From NCBI RefSeq assembly GCF_026241205.1, contig NZ_JAPFQM010000001.1:992001-1056000 (forward strand): a stretch of 64,000 nt of DNA, written 5' to 3'. Position 1 is the stretch's first letter. Every line of letters starts with the position of its first letter. The notes beneath the pieces are model-generated. The model ran no database searches, had not been told where the DNA came from, and saw only the letters and a program-made list of their open reading frames with translations. The translations under genes were made by a program, and so were the position numbers. Positions 52,712-61,602 of the stretch are shown piece after piece. The stretch is from Thermomicrobium sp. 4228-Ro. GTDB taxonomy: Bacteria > Chloroflexota > Chloroflexia > Thermomicrobiales > Thermomicrobiaceae.

Positions 52712-53773
52712 ATGCTCAGCGAGGAACAGAAAGCGTTCCTGCTCCGCTTGCTCGAAACAGCGAGCCCTTCTGGTTTCGAGGAAGCGGCAGCACGCGTCTG
52801 GCGCGAGGAGGCGAGCCGTTTCGCCGACGAGGTATGGGTCGACCACAATGGGAACAGCTTCGCCCGGTTGCGCGGGAACGCCCCGACCGTCCTCGTCGAA
52901 GGGCACATCGACGAGATCGGCCTCATGGTCACGCATATCGACGAGCAAGGGTTCCTCTGGTTCCGTGGCATCGGCGGCTGGGACGACCAGATCCTGACCG
53001 GCCAGCGCGTTCGCATCCTGACGCGCAACGGGCCAGTGTTCGGCGTCGTCGGCCGCAAGCCGGCGCATCTCCTCTCGGAGGAGGAAAAGGGTCGAGCCAG
53101 CCGCATCAAGGACCTCTGGATCGATATCGGAGCTCGCGACGGGAACGAGGCGCGTGGCCTCGTCCGTGTCGGCGACCCCATCGTGATCGAGCAGCCACCG
53201 CTGGAACTGCGGAACGACCGGCTCGTCGCGCGCGGTCTCGATAACCGGATGGGTGCCTTCGTCGCGCTCGAGACGCTGCGTGCGCTGGCCCGCGAGCGCC
53301 CACCGGTCGATGTCGTCGCGCTCGCCGCGACGCAAGAGGAGATCAGCTTCCTCGGTGCTCGCGCCGCAGCGTTCGCGCTCGAGCCGGCCGTCGCTATCGT
53401 CATCGACGTGACCCACGCGACCGATCACCCGGAGGCCGACAAGCGCGGTGGCGGTGACGTCCGTATCGGCGGTGGCCCTGTCCTCGACCGGGGATCGATG
53501 GTTCATCCGCTCGTCTTCGAGCGACTGCTCGCTGCCGCGGAAGCGGAAGGAATTCCAGTGACAGTCTCCGCTGCACCCATCCGCACCGGGACGGACGCCG
53601 ATGCGATCGCGCCAGCCCGCGCCGGCATTCCCTGCGGACTCGTCTCGGTACCGAACCGCTACATGCACTCGCCGAACGAGCTGGTGAGTCTGGAGGATCT
53701 CGACGCGGCGATCAGGCTGATCGCCCGCTTCGTACGTGACCTCGGGCCGAATCCGGACTTCCGGCGGCTGTAG
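52712..53773 (+). CDS. M42-family aminopeptidase (FrvX/deblocking type)
   Basis: 353 residues, ATG with GGGGGAG upstream. M42 motifs for two metals: VLVEGHIDEIGLMV, ARGLDNRMGAFVALE (Asp bridging), AATQEEISFLGARAA (Glu-Glu), VIDVTHATDHPEADK, and HSPNELVSLEDLD (last His). An insert (~75-145) provides the tetrahedral-assembly domain seen in M42 dodecamers. It removes N-terminal residues from peptides; it could process peptides brought in by the importer upstream, but that link is only inferred. Confidence 0.92.
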   Translation: MLSEEQKAFLLRLLETASPSGFEEAAARVWREEASRFADEVWVDHNGNSFARLRGNAPTVLVEGHIDEIGLMVTHIDEQGFLWFRGIGGWDDQILTGQRVRILTRNGPVFGVVGRKPAHLLSEEEKGRASRIKDLWIDIGARDGNEARGLVRVGDPIVIEQPPLELRNDRLVARGLDNRMGAFVALETLRALARERPPVDVVALAATQEEISFLGARAAAFALEPAVAIVIDVTHATDHPEADKRGGGDVRIGGGPVLDRGSMVHPLVFERLLAAAEAEGIPVTVSAAPIRTGTDADAIAPARAGIPCGLVSVPNRYMHSPNELVSLEDLDAAIRLIARFVRDLGPNPDFRRL

Positions 53774-53779
53774 TCGGTG

Positions 53780-54667
53780 TCAGGCAGGCGTCCAGAGTTC
53801 GACTTCGATGTCGTCATAGTCGCGCGTCCGTGCACCGTCGCCGAGCTCACCGCGCAAGCCGCGCTCGACCGGTCGGCGTGCCTGCTCCAGGCGGTCGAGT
53901 GCGGCTTCCCACGCCTGTCGCTCGGGCACCACGATGGCGAAACGGACGAGACCGCGGCTGCCGGGTGGAGCCGGTTCGGCCCGACGGCTGTGCCAGACAT
54001 TGAGACCGAGATGATGGTGATAGCCTCCAGCGGCGACGAACAACGCTCCTGGATACGACCGCTGCATGACCTCGAATCCGAGCAGCTCGACGTAGAACCG
54101 CTCGGCGAGTTCGAGGCTGGAAACCTGGAGGTGCACGTGCCCGATCCGGGCTGTGGGCGGCATGGATGTCCACGGTTCCGGACTCGTGTCCAGCTCGCGC
54201 AGGAGGTCCCGCGCGTCGAGCGGCTCGGTGACCATCGCGATCGGCTCGCGCGGCGAACGGGGCCAGCGCTCGCGGGGACGGTCAGCGTAGATTTCGAGGC
54301 CGTTTCCCTCGGGATCGGAGAGGTACAAGGCCTCACTGACCCCGTGATCGGAAGCACCAGCGAGCGGCCAGCGCTGCACCGCGAGATGCGCGAGCACACG
54401 CGCGAGTTCCGTGCGATTCGGCAAGAGGATCGCCGCGTGGTAGAGACCAGGGGCCCGGGGCGACCGGGGCGGTGCTGTGGGGTCCCATTCGAAGAGGAAA
54501 TGCGGGGTCAGCGAGCCACGAGGCAGCGCAGCGAGGAACCCGTCCGCGCGCCCGGCCACATCGTACCCGAGCACACCCTGATAGAACGAGCGGATCGACT
54601 GCTGATCGGCGATCCGCAACGTCACCGGCCCGAGCCAGGTGTCGGTTGGGAGCGGGGGAGCCTTCAC
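53780..54667 (-). CDS. VOC dioxygenase, CatE-like catechol-2,3-dioxygenase
   Basis: 295 residues from GTG at 54667 with AAGGAGCGACCAC upstream; a longer frame exists without a ribosome binding site. Two glyoxalase/VOC domains: residues ~12-115 (LGPVTLRIADQQSIRSFYQGV) and ~155-290. The second holds a full Fe-type triad: His in GHVHLQVSSLELAERFYV, His in GGYHHHLGLN, Glu in VELWTPA. Layout matches Bacillus CatE/YwbC-like proteins. It would open catechol rings or perform a related VOC reaction. It converges on the M42 gene with a 6-bp gap. Confidence 0.82.
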   Translation of the reverse strand: MKAPPLPTDTWLGPVTLRIADQQSIRSFYQGVLGYDVAGRADGFLAALPRGSLTPHFLFEWDPTAPPRSPRAPGLYHAAILLPNRTELARVLAHLAVQRWPLAGASDHGVSEALYLSDPEGNGLEIYADRPRERWPRSPREPIAMVTEPLDARDLLRELDTSPEPWTSMPPTARIGHVHLQVSSLELAERFYVELLGFEVMQRSYPGALFVAAGGYHHHLGLNVWHSRRAEPAPPGSRGLVRFAIVVPERQAWEAALDRLEQARRPVERGLRGELGDGARTRDYDDIEVELWTPA

Positions 54668-54755
54668 GTGGTCGCTCCTTTCGGCGTCGCCCGATCGCTG
54701 CAATCATAGCAACCGGAGAACGATCGCCAGCACGCGTCCGCGACGGGAGGACAGG

Positions 54756-55598
54756 GTGATCCGACTACCGACGACCGAGCGCGTCACACCGGACAGCTGG
54801 GCGCTCCGCGTGACGTTCTGGCAGAGTCTCGCCGCGTACCGCTGGGCTTGCACGCAGGCGCACGGCAAACGCGTCCTCGACGTCGGCTGCGGCGACGGAT
54901 ACGGGGCAGCTGAGCTTGCGAGTGTCGCTCGCTGGGTCGTCGGGTTGGACAGTGACCGGAGTGCCCTGCGCCACGCGGCTCAGCGCTACCGGACACCGAA
55001 CCTGTCCTGGGTTCAGGCCACAGCCGAGCGGCTGCCGTTTCGGAGCGGGAGCATCGACGTCGTCTGCTGTTTCCAGGTGCTCGAGCACCTCGCCAACCCG
55101 GCGCACTTTCTCGCCGAGGTGCGTCGAGTCCTCGCACCCGGGGGCCTCCTGCTCCTGACGACACCGAACCGCGAAGCGGTGTTGAGCGGACTCAACCCGC
55201 ATCACGTCCGCGAGTACGATGCGGAGAGCCTCCGCAACCTCCTCGCCTCGTTTTTCGAGCATGTCGAAGGACTCGGCGTCTTTCCGAGCGCACGGGTCCG
55301 CACCTACCGCGAGACGAACCGGCAGGCAGTCGAGCGACTCCTGCGACTGGATCGCTTCGGGTTGCACCAGCGCTTGCCGCCGGAGCTGCGTGCACGCCTC
55401 CATGCGCTCGGTACGCTCCTCGTCCGGCGCTGGATCAACCGGCACACCCGCCAGCTCGTCGAGTCGATCGGCGTCGCCGACTTCGCGATCGGCCCAGGTG
55501 ACCTGTCACACGCGATCGACCTCGTCGGCATCGCGCGAAGACGAGAACCAGCACCGAACCAAGAATTCCCTCTTGACGAACGGGTACTTCAGGACTGA
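54756..55598 (+). CDS. SAM-dependent methyltransferase, UbiE/Methyltransf_11 type
   Basis: 280 residues from GTG at 54756 after GGGAGGACAGG. SAM-binding core: VLDVGCGDGYGAAELASVA, VVGLDSDRSALRHAAQRY, FRSGSIDVVCCFQVLEHL, LAPGGLLLLTTPNREAVL. The C-terminal ~100 residues are basic and helical. It is the last plus-strand gene before the CoxL-type genes, whose candidate TTGACG element lies inside its 3' end. Acceptor substrate unknown. Confidence 0.9.
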   Translation: MIRLPTTERVTPDSWALRVTFWQSLAAYRWACTQAHGKRVLDVGCGDGYGAAELASVARWVVGLDSDRSALRHAAQRYRTPNLSWVQATAERLPFRSGSIDVVCCFQVLEHLANPAHFLAEVRRVLAPGGLLLLTTPNREAVLSGLNPHHVREYDAESLRNLLASFFEHVEGLGVFPSARVRTYRETNRQAVERLLRLDRFGLHQRLPPELRARLHALGTLLVRRWINRHTRQLVESIGVADFAIGPGDLSHAIDLVGIARRREPAPNQEFPLDERVLQD

Positions 55599-55671
55599 GA
55601 ATGAAGAGGAGCGATTCGCAACGACGCGAGATCGTCGGAAGCGGGCACAGCGGTAGGGAAGGGGTTCGACG

Positions 55672-58002
55672 ATGGTCCTCAGTCGAATGGTCGGGGCTCG
55701 TGTCCGTCGCAAGGAAGACCCGCGTCTGATTACCGGTTCGTCACAATACGTCGATGATCTCCAGCTCGGCGGCATGCTCTACGCTGCCTTCGTCCGCAGC
55801 ACGTATCCGCACGCAATCATCAAGAAGATCGACCCGTCGCCGGCCCTGGCCATGCCGGGTGTCGTCGCCGTCATCACGCACAAGGAACTCGGGGAATGGC
55901 TGAAGGGGTCCGTCCAGCTCGGCGGCGGTGAGGGAGAAGGCGAGGCACCAGCCCAGCAGGAAGGTCAAGCTGGCCCGCCGCAGCACGAACTCCTGGCCGT
56001 CGACCGCGTCCGGTATGTCGGCCAGCCGATCGCCGTCGTCTTGGCGACCGAGCGCTATCGCGCCTACGACGCCGCCGAGGCTGTCCAGGTCGAGTACGAG
56101 CCGCTTCCGGCGGTCGCCGATCCCGAAGAAGCGATGAAAGACGGTGCGCCCCAGCTCCACGCGACGCTCGAGAACAATATCGCGATGCACACGAGCCACC
56201 AGCACGGCGATGTGGACAAGGCCTTCGCCGAGGCGGACATCGTTATCAAGCAACGCTTCTACCAGCAGCGGCTCGTTTCGGTGCCGATGGAGCCACGCGC
56301 GGTCGCCGCTGCACCCGACCCGCTGACCCGCGGTGTCACCGTCTGGAGCTCCGCGCAAGCGCCGCACAATAACCGGAACACGCTGGCCCAGGCACTCGGC
56401 CTCTCGCACGGGCAGGTCCGCGTGATCGCCCCGGAAGTCGGTGGCGGGTTCGGTGCGAAGATCGGTGCCTATCCGGAGGACATCATCCTGGCCGCCATCG
56501 CCCTGCATACGCATCGACCCGTCAAGTGGTACGAGACGCGTTCCGAGCACTTCATCGCCACCAACCAGGGTCGCGGCCAGGTCGCCTACTACGAACTCGC
56601 CGCGACCAAGGAAGGGCGCGTGCTCGGCCTGCGCCTGAAGGTCATCCAGGACCTCGGCGGCTACCCGAAAGTCATGCTCCTGGCTCCGCTGACGGCGATG
56701 ATGTCGGTCGGCGTCTACGATATCCCCAACGTCTCGATCGAGACCTACAGCGTCTGCACGAACAAGACACCGATCGGTGCCTACCGCGGCGCAGGACGTC
56801 CGGAGGCAGCCTACTACATCGAGCGAATGATGGACCTCTTGGCTCGTCGCATCGGCAAGGATCCTGTGGAAGTTCGGCGTATCAACTACATCCCGCCCGA
56901 CAAGTTCCCGTACCAGACGCCCGCCGGCGCCCGGTACGACTCGGCGGACTACGAGAAGACACTCAACAAGGCACTGGAGATCTCGCGCTATTCCGAGTGG
57001 CGTCAGAAGCAGCAGGAACTCCGCCAGCAGGGGCGCTACATCGGCATCGGTCTGGCGAGCTATACCGAGATCTGCGGCTTCGGACCGTACGAGAGTGCTT
57101 CGATCCGCGTCGAGCCGACCGGTGCAGTGATCGCCTACACCGGTACCTCACCGCACGGTCAGGGCCTGGAAACGGCGCTCGCGCAGATCATCGCGGACGA
57201 GATCGGCGCTGATTTCGACCAGATCGTCGTCCTGCACGGCGATACCCAGAGCGTGCCGGAAGGCGTCGGCACGATGGGGAGCCGCAGCCTGGCTGTCGGT
57301 GGCGGCGCGATGCTCATCGCGGCGCGGCGGATCCGCGAGAAGGCGATGCGCATCGCGGCGCACTTGCTCGAGGCAGCCGTCGAGGACATCGAGTTCGCCG
57401 ATGGCACGTACCGCGTCAAGGGTGCACCCGACCGCGCCGTGACCCTGGCCCAGATCGCCCAGGCTGCCTACAGCCCGGGTCTTCCGGCCGACATCGAGCC
57501 CGGTCTGGTCGTCACCGACTACTACGCCCCGCCTGGGACGCTCTTCCCGTTCGGGACGCACGTGGCGGTCGTCGAGGTCTTCCCCGACACCGGTGCGGTC
57601 AAGCTCCTCGAGTACTACTCGGTCGACGACTGCGGCCCCCGCATCAACCCGCTCCTCGTCGAAGGCCAGGTGCACGGCGGCCTCGCCCAGGGGATCGCCC
57701 AGGCCCTCTGGGAAGAGGTCCGCTACGACGAGACCGGCCAGCTCCTCACCGGCACCCTCATGGACTACGCGATCCCCAAGGCCAGCATGTTGCCGAGTTT
57801 CGTGACCGACGAGACGGTGACACCGAGCCCGCTCAACCCGCTCGGCGCCAAGGGGATCGGCGAGGCAGCCACGATCGGCTCGACCCCGACCATCGCCAAT
57901 GCCGTTATGGACGCGCTGGCTCCCTTCGGGATCGAGCACATCGACATCCCCTTGACCCCGGAGAAGATCTGGCGCGCCATCCAGCAGGCCAAGCAAGCCT
58001 GA
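55672..58002 (+). CDS. Molybdenum hydroxylase large subunit, form-II CoxL type (copy 1)
   Basis: 776 residues, ATG start. Large (molybdopterin) subunit of the xanthine oxidase family: N-terminal VGARVRRKEDPRLITGSSQY, molybdenum-cofactor segments VGGGFGAKIGAYPED, GAYRGAGRPEAAYYIERMM, GTSPHGQGLETALAQ, and the active-site Glu in AKGIGEAATIGSTPT. The AYRGAGR loop is the form-II ('CoxL-like') signature; form-I CO dehydrogenases carry AYxCSFR. It needs FeS (CoxS) and FAD (CoxM) partners, which are not encoded nearby. CO oxidation is therefore unproven; another aldehyde or N-heterocycle may be the substrate. Confidence 0.88.
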   Translation: MVLSRMVGARVRRKEDPRLITGSSQYVDDLQLGGMLYAAFVRSTYPHAIIKKIDPSPALAMPGVVAVITHKELGEWLKGSVQLGGGEGEGEAPAQQEGQAGPPQHELLAVDRVRYVGQPIAVVLATERYRAYDAAEAVQVEYEPLPAVADPEEAMKDGAPQLHATLENNIAMHTSHQHGDVDKAFAEADIVIKQRFYQQRLVSVPMEPRAVAAAPDPLTRGVTVWSSAQAPHNNRNTLAQALGLSHGQVRVIAPEVGGGFGAKIGAYPEDIILAAIALHTHRPVKWYETRSEHFIATNQGRGQVAYYELAATKEGRVLGLRLKVIQDLGGYPKVMLLAPLTAMMSVGVYDIPNVSIETYSVCTNKTPIGAYRGAGRPEAAYYIERMMDLLARRIGKDPVEVRRINYIPPDKFPYQTPAGARYDSADYEKTLNKALEISRYSEWRQKQQELRQQGRYIGIGLASYTEICGFGPYESASIRVEPTGAVIAYTGTSPHGQGLETALAQIIADEIGADFDQIVVLHGDTQSVPEGVGTMGSRSLAVGGGAMLIAARRIREKAMRIAAHLLEAAVEDIEFADGTYRVKGAPDRAVTLAQIAQAAYSPGLPADIEPGLVVTDYYAPPGTLFPFGTHVAVVEVFPDTGAVKLLEYYSVDDCGPRINPLLVEGQVHGGLAQGIAQALWEEVRYDETGQLLTGTLMDYAIPKASMLPSFVTDETVTPSPLNPLGAKGIGEAATIGSTPTIANAVMDALAPFGIEHIDIPLTPEKIWRAIQQAKQA

Positions 58003-58029
58003 CCGAGCGACAACCGAATGATTTGGCTC

Positions 58030-58055
58030 CGGGCCCGCGCCGAGGCGCGGGCCCG
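58030..58055 (+). terminator. Hairpin between the two CoxL-type genes
   Basis: An 11-bp stem CGGGCCCGCGC / GCGCGGGCCCG with a 4-nt loop follows the copy-1 stop by 28 nt, then TTCGTCCGTG. Partial or full termination is likely, so copy 2 probably has its own promoter. Confidence 0.7.
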
Positions 58056-58092
58056 TTCGTCCGTGGGTGGGCAGGGGTGGAGACACTCGCTC

Positions 58093-58120
58093 TTGACATC
58101 GATCGAAGCTTCGGCGACTG
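58093..58120 (+). promoter_or_regulatory. Candidate -35 element upstream of CoxL-type copy 2
   Basis: TTGACA at 58093-58098 lies between the hairpin and the second gene; no good -10 follows (GACTGT at 17 nt). A similar CTCTTGACG occurs 94 nt before the copy-1 start. Confidence 0.3.
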
Positions 58121-58171
58121 TATCGGCGAGAGAGACGGCAACGCTTCGGTCACTCGCGAGGGAGGTCGACG

Positions 58172-60499
58172 ATGGTGATCAGCCGATACGTCGGAGCGCG
58201 CGTCCGCCGCAAGGAGGATCCTCGTCTCATCACTGGCTCGTCGCAGTACGTGGATGACATCAAGCTCCCCGGCATGCTCCACGTCGCCTTCGTGCGGAGC
58301 AGCTACCCGCACGCTCGCATCCGCGGTATCGACACGTCGGCAGCGCAGGCGATGCCGGGTGTCGTCGCTGTCTTCACCGGTCCCGATCTGGCTGCACAGT
58401 TGAAGGGGAAGCCGGAACTCGTACCGGGCGAGGCACCGCATCCGGAGGAGCAGAAGCCAGAGGGCATCCCGGTGCCGCCGGAAGAGCCGATCGCCGTCGA
58501 TCGGACACTCTACGTCGGCCAACCGATCGCGGTGGTCGTGGCGACCTCAGCAGCGACTGCCCGCGACGCAGCGGAAGCCGTGACTGTCGACTACGAGCCG
58601 CTGCCGGCTGTCATCGACCCCGAAGAGGCGATGCGGGAAGGCGCTCCCCAGCTCTACCCCGACATCCCGAACAACATCGGTGAACGCTGGGAACGCAAGC
58701 ACGGTGACGTCGAGTCCGCGTTCGCCCAGGCACACGTGGTGGTCGAGCAGCGCTTCCGCCAGCAGCGACTCGCTGGGATCCCGATGGAGCCGCGGGCGAT
58801 CGTCGCCGCCCCCGACCCGTTGACCCGTGGTGTCACCGTCTGGAGCTCGACGCAGGCGCCGCACTGGAACCGCAATGCGCTGGCGGCCGCTCTCGGTCTG
58901 GCGCACGGCCAGGTGCGGATCATCGCACCGGAGGTCGGCGGTGGCTTCGGCGTCAAGATCGGCGCGTACCAGGAGGACTTCATCCTCGCTGCACTCGCCC
59001 TCAAACTCCACCGGCCAGTCAAATGGGTCGAGACGCGCGCCGAGCACCTGATGGCCACCAACCACGGACGCGATCAGGTGGTCGACTATGAACTGGCAGC
59101 CGATGCGAACGGCCGCCTTCTCGGACTCCGTGCGCGGATCGTGCAGAACCTCGGCGCGTACCCCCGCGGTCTCTATCTCCCCTCGACGACCGGGCTCATG
59201 TCCTGTGGCTGCTACGACATTCCGGCTGTCGATATCGAAGCCTACGGCGTCTATACGAATACGATGGCAGTCGGTGCCTACCGCGGCGCGGGCCGGCCGG
59301 AAGCTGCCTACTACATCGAGCGGATGATGGACCTCTTGGCCCGCCGACTGGGGAAGGACCCGGCCGAAGTCCGGCGCATCAACTACATCCCGCCTGACAA
59401 GTTCCCCTACACCACTGCAGCCGGTGAGAAATACGACACCGGCGAGTACGAGAAGGCGCTCGACAAGGCGCTCGAGGTCTCCCGCTATTCCGAGTGGCGG
59501 CAGAAGCAGCAGGAACTCCGCCAACAGGGTCGCTACATCGGCATCGGCCTCGCTAGTTATGTCGAAATCTGCGGTTTCGGCCCCTACGAGAGCGCCGTCG
59601 TCCGGGTCGAGCCGAGCGGAGCAGTCACCGTCTACACCGGAACCTCACCGCATGGACAAGGACTCGAGACCGCACTCGCCCAGCTCGTCGCCGAGCACCT
59701 CGGTGCCGACTTCGACCAGATCGTCGTCCTCCACGGCGACACGCAGAGCGTGCCGGAAGGGCACGGCACGATGGGGAGCCGGAGCCTGGTCGTCGGCGGT
59801 GGGGCCGTGATGATCGCTCTCGAGCACATCAAGGAGAAGGCTCGGCAGATCGCTGCACACCTCCTCGAGGCAGCAGCAGAAGATGTCGAGTTCGCCGACG
59901 GCAAGTGGCGCGTCAAGGGCGCCCCCGACCGCGCCGTCACCCTGGCCCAGATCGCAGAAGCGGCCTACGCCGGGAATGTTCCCGAAGGCATGGAACCGGG
60001 CCTGGTCGCGACCGACTTCTTCGCACCGCCCGACGAGGTCTTCCCGTTCGGCACCCACGTGGCGGTGGTCGAGGTCTTCCCCGACACCGGTGCGGTCAAG
60101 CTCCTCGCCTACTACTCGGTCGACGACTGCGGGCCCCGCATCAACCCCCTCCTCGTCGAGGGCCAGGTCCACGGCGGCCTCGCCCAGGGGATCGCTCAGG
60201 CCCTGTGGGAAGAGGTCCGCTACGACGAGACCGGCCAGCTCCTCACCGGCACCCTCATGGACTACGCGATCCCCAAGGCTTCGATGCTCATCGACTTCGT
60301 CACTGACGAGACGGTGACACCGAGCCCGCTCAACCCGCTCGGCGCCAAGGGGATCGGCGAGGCAGCCACGATCGGCTCGACCCCGACTATCGCCAATGCT
60401 GTCATGGACGCCCTGGCTCCCTTCGGGATCGAGCACATCGACATCCCCATGACCCCGGAGAAGATCTGGCGCGCTCTCCAAAAGGCCAAGCAGGTCTGA
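58172..60499 (+). CDS. Molybdenum hydroxylase large subunit, form-II CoxL type (copy 2)
   Basis: 775 residues, ATG at 58172 with GAGGGAGG upstream. The same motifs as copy 1 (VGGGFGVKIGAYQED, GAYRGAGRPEAAYY, AKGIGEAATIGSTPT), including the form-II AYRGAGR loop. The two are about three-quarters identical in the N-terminal half, but the last ~150 codons are almost identical even at synonymous sites, suggesting recent gene conversion. Copy 2 reads KSMLID near the end where copy 1 reads KASMLPS-like residues, and they differ in the substrate-near segments upstream. A hairpin terminator follows. Confidence 0.88.
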   Translation: MVISRYVGARVRRKEDPRLITGSSQYVDDIKLPGMLHVAFVRSSYPHARIRGIDTSAAQAMPGVVAVFTGPDLAAQLKGKPELVPGEAPHPEEQKPEGIPVPPEEPIAVDRTLYVGQPIAVVVATSAATARDAAEAVTVDYEPLPAVIDPEEAMREGAPQLYPDIPNNIGERWERKHGDVESAFAQAHVVVEQRFRQQRLAGIPMEPRAIVAAPDPLTRGVTVWSSTQAPHWNRNALAAALGLAHGQVRIIAPEVGGGFGVKIGAYQEDFILAALALKLHRPVKWVETRAEHLMATNHGRDQVVDYELAADANGRLLGLRARIVQNLGAYPRGLYLPSTTGLMSCGCYDIPAVDIEAYGVYTNTMAVGAYRGAGRPEAAYYIERMMDLLARRLGKDPAEVRRINYIPPDKFPYTTAAGEKYDTGEYEKALDKALEVSRYSEWRQKQQELRQQGRYIGIGLASYVEICGFGPYESAVVRVEPSGAVTVYTGTSPHGQGLETALAQLVAEHLGADFDQIVVLHGDTQSVPEGHGTMGSRSLVVGGGAVMIALEHIKEKARQIAAHLLEAAAEDVEFADGKWRVKGAPDRAVTLAQIAEAAYAGNVPEGMEPGLVATDFFAPPDEVFPFGTHVAVVEVFPDTGAVKLLAYYSVDDCGPRINPLLVEGQVHGGLAQGIAQALWEEVRYDETGQLLTGTLMDYAIPKASMLIDFVTDETVTPSPLNPLGAKGIGEAATIGSTPTIANAVMDALAPFGIEHIDIPMTPEKIWRALQKAKQV

Positions 60500-60517
60500 C
60501 CGGTACTCCGACCACCC

Positions 60518-60549
60518 GCCCGGCAGCACCCACATCCGGGTGCTGCCGG
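60518..60549 (+). terminator. Intrinsic terminator after CoxL-type copy 2
   Basis: A 13-bp stem CCCGGCAGCACCC / GGGTGCTGCCGGG with a 6-nt loop, followed by GTTGCTCTTCC, lies 18 nt after the stop. Confidence 0.8.
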
Positions 60550-60595
60550 GGTTGCTCTTCCCTACCTGATCTGCGGCGCGCAGCAACACAGTCGT

Positions 60596-61228
60596 TCAGG
60601 CGAGGAGATCAGCGACGCGGATCTCGACGTCAGGGAAGGCCAAGGGCGCGATGCGCTCGTCACGCGCCAGCTGGTCGACACGGGCGTAGCGCCCTGCTCC
60701 GGGATCCGGGTCGCCCAAGACGAGCAGACGGTCGTGCCGGAGGTCGAGGATCCAGTACTCAGCGACAGCTGCCGGCGCGAACCACGGCGCTTCGACCTCG
60801 TGGTCGTACGTCACGGAGGCGCCCGTCACCTCGACGAGCAAGAGCACAGCCTCGGGTCGGGCATCGACGGAGGCAGCGGAGTCCGCCCGGGGACGCGAGA
60901 GCACGAGATCCGGCTGCGGTTCGGAAACGTGACTCAGCCGCACCGGCCCCTGGATCCGGACGATCGCGCGCCCAGCCAAACGGGTCGAGAAGAGCGCCGT
61001 CATCCTGTCGAGACACGCTTGGTGCCGCCGGCCGATCGGGCTCATCTCGACGACTTCCCCCTCGATCAGCTCGACCCGGTCATCCGTGCCGAGAATCCCT
61101 GCCTCGGCCATGCGGTGATAATCATCGACGGTGAAGAGGGGCGACGCGTGCGTCGCATCGACCAAGCGCCTTCGGTCGCCGACGATCGCCCAGCGATTGG
61201 CCACCCGCCCCCGATCGACTACCACCAT
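60596..61228 (-). CDS. Uma2-family (DUF820) putative endonuclease, start uncertain
   Basis: 210 residues from the ATG at 61228. Core of the Uma2 fold: LFTVDDYHRMAEAGIL, RVELIEGEVVEMSPIGRRHQ, SEPQPDLVLSR, VLLLVEVTGASVTYDHEVEA and AVAEYWILDLRHDRLLVL. The family normally has YDREVKAP with the PD-(D/E)XK Lys; here this reads YDHEVEAP, so activity is doubtful. Family members usually start near LFTVDDYHRM; the first ~35 residues here are encoded by repeat-like DNA, including a GCGACGC-GT-GCGTCGC palindrome at 61141-61156. The true start may be a TTG or later codon. An alpha repeat lies immediately upstream. Confidence 0.75.
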   Translation of the reverse strand: MVVVDRGRVANRWAIVGDRRRLVDATHASPLFTVDDYHRMAEAGILGTDDRVELIEGEVVEMSPIGRRHQACLDRMTALFSTRLAGRAIVRIQGPVRLSHVSEPQPDLVLSRPRADSAASVDARPEAVLLLVEVTGASVTYDHEVEAPWFAPAAVAEYWILDLRHDRLLVLGDPDPGAGRYARVDQLARDERIAPLAFPDVEIRVADLLA

Positions 61229-61233
61229 CCCCT

Positions 61234-61337
61234 GTGGGAGTCACGCGTGCGTGACCCAGCCGGGCCGTCAGGCCCGGGAACCGCAACATGGTGCCGCGCC
61301 TTGCGGCGCGGACGGGCGAGGCACGTCTCGCCCCTAC
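61234..61337. repeat. Isolated alpha repeat copy, 42 kb from the others
   Basis: 104 nt from GTGGGAG to CCCCTAC, with hairpin stems GTCACGC/GCGTGAC (61240-61255), CCGGGCC/GGCCCGG, CGCGCC/GGCGCG and GGGCGAG/CTCGCCC. It is the only full copy outside the 6-19 kb island and touches the Uma2 5' end. Confidence 0.8.
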
Positions 61338-61602
61338 AGGAGAAACGGCCAGGGGTGCCGCGTCAGCGGCGGAGGTGAGGGCTGTGTGACCGGGCGTCAT
61401 GGCACCGCCGTTCGATGCCCGCGCCTGCGGCACCGCGGTGTCGTACGAGGATCTCTCGTGTCATGTCGCGCCCCTGTCGCTGGACGATCGTTCGCGAACT
61501 CGACTGTAACGCAGGCGGACGTACCGTGCTGAAGTCCGCCTTCCTTCCGGGCGACAGAGTGAGGCACAGCCAGCTCGAGGAGGGCGGCGGGCGCCCGCGC
61601 GC
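61338..61602. other. Interval between cytosine deaminase and the alpha repeat
   Basis: About 265 bp with a beta-arm-like fragment (GGGGTGCCGCGTCAGCGGCGGAGGTGAGGG) at ~61354-61383 and no supported gene. Confidence 0.35.

Noticed and set aside
55672-60499. Form-I CO dehydrogenase (coxL)
   Set aside because: Both copies have AYRGAGR, not the AYxCSFR loop of form I, and lack coxM/coxS; called form-II-type instead.
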